From positions 1 to 64,000 of the forward strand of contig CAKQDS010000008.1 in the NCBI GenBank assembly GCA_934229535.1: DNA of 64,000 nucleotides. Direction: 5' to 3'. Of this stretch, positions 59,103 to 64,000 are shown in pieces. The stretch's first letter is position 1, and each line of letters begins with the position of its first letter. This DNA comes from an uncultured Anaeroplasmataceae bacterium (lineage in GTDB: Bacteria; Bacillota_I; Bacilli_A; Acholeplasmatales; Anaeroplasmataceae). Both the position numbers and the translations under genes were made by a program. The notes beneath the pieces were generated by a model. That model made no database searches, was not told the DNA's origin, and was given only the letters and a program-made list of their open reading frames with translations.

Positions 59103-59747
59103 ATGCGTTTAAGAAAAATTAAAGGGGCACTTAATAAATTAATTGCCAATGAAAAATATTATATAAGTAATCCAACAGATTATAGAGGTAAATGGGTTGA
59201 GGTATTTAATAATTCCAATCCAATTCATATTGAAATAGGTTGTGGAAAGGGTAAGTTTATTACTACAATGGCTTTAAATAATCCGAACATAAATTTTATA
59301 GCTATTGAAAAGTACGATAGTGTTTTGTTAAGAGCTTCAGAATTATCTTTAAATTATGATTTAAATAATTTGAAATTAGTATTGCTTGATGCTGAAAATA
59401 TCTTAGATGTGTTTGAAAAAAATGAAGTTGACTTAATTTATTTGAATTTTTCTGATCCTTGGCCGAAAAAAAGATACTATAAAAGAAGACTTACAGCACC
59501 AGGCTATCTAGAAAAATATGCCGTAATTCTTAAAAATGACGGTGCTATATACCAGAAGACCGATAACCGTAGTTTATTTGAGTATTCAATTGAAAATTTA
59601 TGTAATGAAGGTTGGCTTTTGAATAATGTTAGTCTTGATTTACATAATGATCAATTTGAAGGAAATGTTACAACTGAATTTGAAGAAAAATGGTCAAAAT
59701 TAGGACCAATTTATCGTTTGGAAGCAAGAAAAAGAAAAGAGGAGTAA
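59103..59747 (+). CDS. trmB: tRNA (guanine-N7-)-methyltransferase
   Basis: 214 residues. IEIGCGKGKFITTMA SAM loop (about residues 41-55), NFIAIEK, LNFSDPWPKKRYYKRRLT with the conserved DPWPK motif, and FEEKWSKLGPIYRLEARK at the C-terminus. Makes m7G46 in tRNA. A response regulator gene starts 3 nt after its stop. Confidence 0.96.
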   Translation: MRLRKIKGALNKLIANEKYYISNPTDYRGKWVEVFNNSNPIHIEIGCGKGKFITTMALNNPNINFIAIEKYDSVLLRASELSLNYDLNNLKLVLLDAENILDVFEKNEVDLIYLNFSDPWPKKRYYKRRLTAPGYLEKYAVILKNDGAIYQKTDNRSLFEYSIENLCNEGWLLNNVSLDLHNDQFEGNVTTEFEEKWSKLGPIYRLEARKRKEE

Positions 59748-59749
59748 TT

Positions 59750-60412
59750 ATGAGGATTTTAATTGCCGATGATGAAACAAAAATTAGAACAGTTTTAAAA
59801 GAATATTTAGAACATTCAGGATTTGAAACAATTGAGGCCTGTGATGGGCTTGAGGCAATTGAAAAAGTAAAGTCTATCCCTGTTGACTTAATAATAATGG
59901 ATGTAATGATGCCTAATCTTGATGGCATTAGTGCGGTTCGTGAAATAAAAAAAGAGCATGATATTCCTATTATTGTTCTATCAGCAAGAGGAGAAGAATA
60001 TGATAAGCTTTATGGCTTTGATTCAGGTGCTGATGATTATGTCACAAAGCCTTTTTCACCAAAAGAAATTGTTGCTAGAGTTAACGTTGTTTTAAAAAGA
60101 AACAAAAAAGCAAGTGTAAAAATGGCTGGTGTAGAAATCGATTTTGAAGGAAGAAATGTTTTTGTCGATGGTAAAAAGGTTGAATTAACCCAAAAAGAAT
60201 TTCAATTATTAACATATTTAGTTAAAAATAAAGGAATTGCCATTTCTAGAAGTAAGATTTTATCTGACGTTTGGGGCTATGAATTTTATGGTGACGATAG
60301 AACGATTGATACGCATATAAAGATGCTTAGAAGTAGACTTGGAAATTATAAATATATGCTTGTTACACTTCGTGGATATGGTTATAAATTCGATTATGAA
60401 GAAAAAAATTAA
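59750..60412 (+). CDS. OmpR/PhoB-family response regulator
   Basis: 220 residues: receiver domain with acidic pair DDE, phospho-acceptor Asp in LIIMDVMMPNLDG (about residue 52), Thr/Ser SARGE and Lys in VTKPFSP, then a winged-helix effector (QKEFQLLTYLVKNKG, DDRTIDTHIKMLRSRLG, VTLRGYGYKF). ATG 59750 follows GAGGAG at the trmB stop. It overlaps its sensor kinase gene by 17 nt. Confidence 0.94.
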   Translation: MRILIADDETKIRTVLKEYLEHSGFETIEACDGLEAIEKVKSIPVDLIIMDVMMPNLDGISAVREIKKEHDIPIIVLSARGEEYDKLYGFDSGADDYVTKPFSPKEIVARVNVVLKRNKKASVKMAGVEIDFEGRNVFVDGKKVELTQKEFQLLTYLVKNKGIAISRSKILSDVWGYEFYGDDRTIDTHIKMLRSRLGNYKYMLVTLRGYGYKFDYEEKN

Positions 60413-61775
60413 AAATTCAATTAAAACAAGTATTTTTGTTAAAATGCTTTCAATGATGCTAGCATTTATAGTTTTTATTCTAATTGCTGGTATTTTTTCT
60501 TTTAAAACAATGCTTGAAAAAACTATATATAATAAAAGTAATGATGCTATTAATAATTGCATTAGTCTTTTCTATTTAGAAGATGATATGTCCTTAGATG
60601 AATATATTTCTAATCTTCCTAATGATTATCAAGTTGCCTATTTTAGTTTATCAGATGATTATGAAATTGATATTTTAGCCTCAAATAAGGAAATTAATCT
60701 TTCAAAACAGGTTCAATCAAAAATTTGGAGTTCGCTTAAGGTTGAAAGTAACTATTTTGAATTTTTGAGTAATAAACATTCCTGCTTTGCGACTACAGTT
60801 ATCAAGAATGATAATACATATAATTTATTAATTGTTTTAAATATCAGCAAGGAAATTAATTATTTCTTTCAATTCATATTAATCTTTATCGCTATTTCCT
60901 TAGCTGTAAGTACTGTTTTTGGGTTATTAACGCTAATTTGGACAAAAAAAATTATTTTACCTATAAATCAAGCGAGTGATTCCTTAGAAGAAATTCAAAG
61001 ACAAAATTATAATATTCAGTTAAAAAAATCAAATTATTTGGAAATTCAAAGGCTTAATTTGGCAATTGAGGGATTGATTGCGAATTTGAATGAATCAAAT
61101 AATCTTGATAAAGATATTTTAGCTAACATTAGTCATGAATTTAAAACACCATTAACACTTATTAAATCATATGCTGAAATGATTATTGATTTTTCAGGGG
61201 ATGACAAGGAACTTAGAGAAAGTCATTTAAATACTATTATTTCAGAGTCAGATCATTTAACTTCCTTAGTTAATGATGTTTTATCATTATCTCGTGCAGA
61301 GGCAAGGGTTGAGGCGAGAATCACTAGATTTAACTTCACAGAATTGATTAGAAGTACTATAAATAGCTTTGATGCCTTAATATCAAAGGAAAATATTGAA
61401 TTAAAGCTAGACTTAATTAATGATGTTTATATGGAGGCTAATTATAAGCAAATTTGTGAGGTAGTATATAATTTAATATCAAATGCTATTCATTATGCTA
61501 AAACAAAAATTGAAATTAGACTTTTTAATAATAAAGGTATATATCGTTTTGAGGTTAGCGATGATGGTCCGGGAATTGCCAAGGAGGATTTAGATTCAAT
61601 TTGGAATAAATATTATCGTGGTAAAAATAAACCAACGATGACTGTTAAAGGAACAGGATTAGGATTAGCACTTGTTAAGGAAGTATTAACAGCTCATAAT
61701 TATCCATTTGGTGTGGTAACCTTACCAAATAAGGGCGCTACCTTTTATTTTGAGTTTAAGAAGGATAAAATCTAA
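60396..61775 (+). CDS. Sensor histidine kinase, partner of the response regulator
   Basis: 459 residues. Membrane helix (about 13-35), external sensor of ~120 residues, second helix (about 160-182), HAMP linker, HisKA with NISHEFKTPLTL (phospho-His), and HATPase with NLISNAIHYA, DDGPGI and GTGLGLALVKEV. The sensor domain shows no known fold. ATG 60396 lies inside the response regulator end, so they are coupled. Signal and targets unknown. Confidence 0.93.
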   Translation: MKKKIKNSIKTSIFVKMLSMMLAFIVFILIAGIFSFKTMLEKTIYNKSNDAINNCISLFYLEDDMSLDEYISNLPNDYQVAYFSLSDDYEIDILASNKEINLSKQVQSKIWSSLKVESNYFEFLSNKHSCFATTVIKNDNTYNLLIVLNISKEINYFFQFILIFIAISLAVSTVFGLLTLIWTKKIILPINQASDSLEEIQRQNYNIQLKKSNYLEIQRLNLAIEGLIANLNESNNLDKDILANISHEFKTPLTLIKSYAEMIIDFSGDDKELRESHLNTIISESDHLTSLVNDVLSLSRAEARVEARITRFNFTELIRSTINSFDALISKENIELKLDLINDVYMEANYKQICEVVYNLISNAIHYAKTKIEIRLFNNKGIYRFEVSDDGPGIAKEDLDSIWNKYYRGKNKPTMTVKGTGLGLALVKEVLTAHNYPFGVVTLPNKGATFYFEFKKDKI

Positions 61776-62440
61776 TGAAATTTTATTTAATGGGTGGTGA
61801 AACACCTGGCAAAACTAAATTATATGAAATAATGCTTAAAATAACAGGAAAAGATAATCCGAAAATTTTATATTTTCCTAATGCTAGTGTAGATTACCAA
61901 AATAGCTTTGAGAGATTTAAAAAGCAAATGGATGGGCTAAATTGTCATATTGAATTATTTTTAAATCAAGATGTTTGCTTTAATGATTATGACATTTTAT
62001 ATTTTGGTGGCGGTATAACTCAAAAAATTGTTTTTGAACTAAGAAGTCTAAAGGATTTAATTATTAAGTCAAATTGTTTGTTAGCAGGTAGTAGTGCCGG
62101 AGCAAATATGTGGTTTTTAGCTGGTGTGGGTGGTTTTTATTCCTATTATGATAACTTTCACACCTATAATTATAAGCTGATTAAAGGTTTTGGTGCTATT
62201 AATGCTACATTTTGTCCTCATTATCAAAAAGAGGACTTAATTGTTTATAATGATATGGTGAAAGAATATGAAGCTGATGGCTTTGCGTTTGAAAATGATA
62301 CAGCTTTATTTTTGAATGATTCTTATTTTGAAATTTTCAAACAAAATAATGCTAGCAGTGCTTATTGGTTTAAAAGAATAGAAAACTATAAGATGATACC
62401 TTTATATGAGGGAATAAAATATAAGGTTAAAGAGGATTAG
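61775..62440 (+). CDS. Peptidase S51 family protein (dipeptidase E-like)
   Basis: 221 residues of a class-I-glutamine-amidotransferase-like fold. Nucleophile Ser in LLAGSSAGANMWF (about residue 110), GGGITQK before it, and the catalytic His in ATFCPHYQKED. Members cleave Asp-Xaa dipeptides or act as related exopeptidases. Its start overlaps the kinase stop by one base and pheA follows after 1 nt, so it is transcribed with both. Confidence 0.85.
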   Translation: MKFYLMGGETPGKTKLYEIMLKITGKDNPKILYFPNASVDYQNSFERFKKQMDGLNCHIELFLNQDVCFNDYDILYFGGGITQKIVFELRSLKDLIIKSNCLLAGSSAGANMWFLAGVGGFYSYYDNFHTYNYKLIKGFGAINATFCPHYQKEDLIVYNDMVKEYEADGFAFENDTALFLNDSYFEIFKQNNASSAYWFKRIENYKMIPLYEGIKYKVKED

Positions 62441-62441
62441 T

Positions 62442-63272
62442 ATGAGAAGTGTTTCATTACTTGGCCCGAAACAAACATTTTGTGATAAGGCGTTAAATAA
62501 ATATGAAAAGTTTACAGGCGAAAAATTCGAAGTATTTTATTGTGATTCAATTATAGAGTCAGCTAAAAAATTTAAAGATACAGACTTATTAATTTTACCA
62601 TTTGAAAATTCGTTAGATGGTTTTGTTACAGAGGCTCTTGATATATTAATGAGGGAATCACTTTTAATTGTTGCTGAAATTAAACAAAATATTGCTTTTA
62701 AATTAGTAAGCTATGAGAATAATATTAATGATATAGGAAAAATATATGTTCAGTTTAAAGCTAAAGGCCAATGCTTACATTTCTTAGAACCTTATTTGAG
62801 CAAATGTGTATTAACAGAATCAAATTTATTATCACTTGATTATTTGATGGAAGATAAAAACAAAAGTGCTGCTATTGTTCCAATGCATATTAATGAAGAA
62901 TTTCCACTTGTATTAAAAGACATTACGGATTCTAAAAATAATGAAACTAGATTTTTAGTTATTAGTAGAAATAAAAATGATATTTTTTATAGTGATATAA
63001 TTAAGGTTAGCTGCTATGCATATGCTTTACTTGATAAGCCAGGTATTTTATATAATATTTTAAGAAGATTTGATGAGTATCATATTAACCTTTCAAATAT
63101 AATTTCAAGACCTACGAAAAGTGAACTTGGTAAATATAATTTTTATATAGAATTTTCTTTAGCAAAGAAGGATTTAAGTAAGGTTGATTTAATTTTAAAT
63201 GAATTCAACAATGATACTGATTATAAGCTGAAGATATTAGGAATTTATTCAGATATAGGAGATAAAAAATGA
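62442..63272 (+). CDS. pheA: Prephenate dehydratase
   Basis: 276 residues. Opens with [14 protein letters not shown], then [10 protein letters not shown] (periplasmic-binding-like PDT fold) and the catalytic ETRFLVI (TRF motif, about residue 168). An ACT domain ([34 protein letters not shown]) for phenylalanine feedback closes it. Converts prephenate to phenylpyruvate. The usual GPxGTFS reads GPKQTFC, a mild divergence. It overlaps the next gene by 4 nt. Confidence 0.9.
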   Translation: MRSVSLLGPKQTFCDKALNKYEKFTGEKFEVFYCDSIIESAKKFKDTDLLILPFENSLDGFVTEALDILMRESLLIVAEIKQNIAFKLVSYENNINDIGKIYVQFKAKGQCLHFLEPYLSKCVLTESNLLSLDYLMEDKNKSAAIVPMHINEEFPLVLKDITDSKNNETRFLVISRNKNDIFYSDIIKVSCYAYALLDKPGILYNILRRFDEYHINLSNIISRPTKSELGKYNFYIEFSLAKKDLSKVDLILNEFNNDTDYKLKILGIYSDIGDKK

Positions 63273-64000
63273 GAGCAGTAGATATAATAGAAAAAAAGAG
63301 AAATGGTTTAGAATTAACTAACGAAGAAATTAAATTTCTCATAAATGGCTATACAAATGGCGATATACCAGATTATCAGATGTCTGCCCTTACAATGGCA
63401 ATTTATTTTCAAGGCATGAATGATAATGAAGCAACTAATTTGGCATTAGCCATGCTTCATAGTGGTGATGAGCTTAATCTTGATATGATTGAGGGAGTAA
63501 AGGTTGATAAGCATTCTACAGGTGGTGTTGGTGATAAAACAAGCTTAGTTTTAGCACCACTTGTTGCATCTCTTGGTATAAATTTTGCTAAAATGAGTGG
63601 AAGAGGACTTGGACATACTGGGGGAACCCTTGATAAGCTTGAATCGATTCCTGGCTTTAATATCTCATTAACTGATGATGAATTTATCGAACAGGTTAAA
63701 AAAATACATTTGGCTATTATAGGTCAAACAGTTAATTTAGCTCCTGCAGATAAGAAGCTTTATTCATTAAGAGATGTTACAGCAACTGTTGATTCCATAC
63801 CGCTTATTGCTTCAAGCATAATGTCTAAGAAGCTTGCAAGTGGAGCAAATGCTATTTGCCTAGATGTCAAGGTAGGTAGTGGAGCATTCATGAAAAATAT
63901 TGATAGTGCCCGTAGACTAGCTAAATTAATGGTTGCCATAGGTAATAAATGTAATCGTCATATGACAGCTGTTTTAACTAATATGGATGAACCGCTAGGA
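63269..64000 (+). CDS. pdp: Pyrimidine-nucleoside phosphorylase, 5' part (cut by window end)
   Basis: An open frame of 244 codons runs off the window. [31 protein letters not shown]-like [22 protein letters not shown] (phosphate loop), [16 protein letters not shown], and [11 protein letters not shown] are the hallmarks of the thymidine/pyrimidine-nucleoside phosphorylase family. It starts by ATGA overlap with the pheA stop. About 190 residues should follow outside the window. The DKHSTGG motif suits both Pdp and DeoA; Pdp is the usual form in Bacilli. Confidence 0.93.
   Translation, partial: MRAVDIIEKKRNGLELTNEEIKFLINGYTNGDIPDYQMSALTMAIYFQGMNDNEATNLALAMLHSGDELNLDMIEGVKVDKHSTGGVGDKTSLVLAPLVASLGINFAKMSGRGLGHTGGTLDKLESIPGFNISLTDDEFIEQVKKIHLAIIGQTVNLAPADKKLYSLRDVTATVDSIPLIASSIMSKKLASGANAICLDVKVGSGAFMKNIDSARRLAKLMVAIGNKCNRHMTAVLTNMDEPLG

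Overview
The window is AT-rich throughout (many genes with A/T third positions, poly-A/T intergenic DNA) and uses TGA as an ordinary stop. It carries Firmicutes/Bacilli markers: rplU-prp-rpmA with a cleavable L27 leader, recU next to a class A PBP, apt-rel-dtd, an HPr with a regulatory serine, and several sporulation-family genes (YlbJ-like, DpaA, SpoIIIE-like, SpoVB-like, CotZ/CotY-like). A low-GC, probably spore-forming or recently spore-forming member of the Bacilli (Erysipelotrichales/RF39/RFN20-like gut lineages would fit) is the best guess. The species cannot be named from the sequence. I see no IS element, prophage, CRISPR array or rRNA; the window reads as core chromosome.

Layout. 0-4.4 kb: tRNA-Gln, small membrane proteins, a YlbJ-like protein, tRNA-Arg, an unknown coiled-coil protein, a five-hairpin small-RNA candidate and obg. 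4.4-9.5 kb: one operon for 5-keto-4-deoxyuronate / 2-keto-3-deoxygluconate catabolism (kdgA, two kdgK-like kinases, a YhcH protein, kduI, kduD) behind a strong promoter with two palindromes. 9.5-13 kb: ketopantoate reductase, two membrane proteins, then the L21 leader and rplU-prp-rpmA. 13-25 kb: membrane protein, PBP and recU, a lone starch-binding-type domain, then dpaA, an RNase J-family gene and a SpoIIIE-family gene in the order of the Bacillus spoVF-rnjB-spoIIIE region, followed by rarA, a DUF421 protein and a SpoVB-like flippase. Both the RNase J-like and the SpoIIIE-like proteins have lost catalytic motifs.

25-36 kb: apt-rel-dtd, a decayed secreted-protein gene, a large unknown membrane protein, rimO, a HAD phosphatase, trmL, trxA and a thioredoxin-reductase-like flavoprotein lacking NADPH motifs. 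35-44.4 kb: the diaminopimelate/lysine pathway, as a divergent aminotransferase plus lysA-dapF-dapA-dapB-dapH-asd-lysC-N-acetyl-DAP deacetylase behind a lysine riboswitch and terminator. 44.4-64 kb: ATP-grasp protein, tldD-tldE, trigger factor with an odd structured leader, lon with a perfect inverted repeat around its -35 box, a LysR regulator, an RluA-family synthase, DUF1836, an SGNH-like protein, a CotZ-like coat protein, a membrane-tethered EIIB-like protein beside HPr, pepV, trmB, a two-component system, an S51 peptidase, pheA and the start of a pyrimidine-nucleoside phosphorylase gene.

Most worth following up: the C-rich multi-hairpin RNA before obg, the paired degenerate RNase J-like and SpoIIIE-like proteins at the dpaA locus, the membrane EIIB-like protein without its phospho-cysteine next to HPr, and the new-looking operator at lon.
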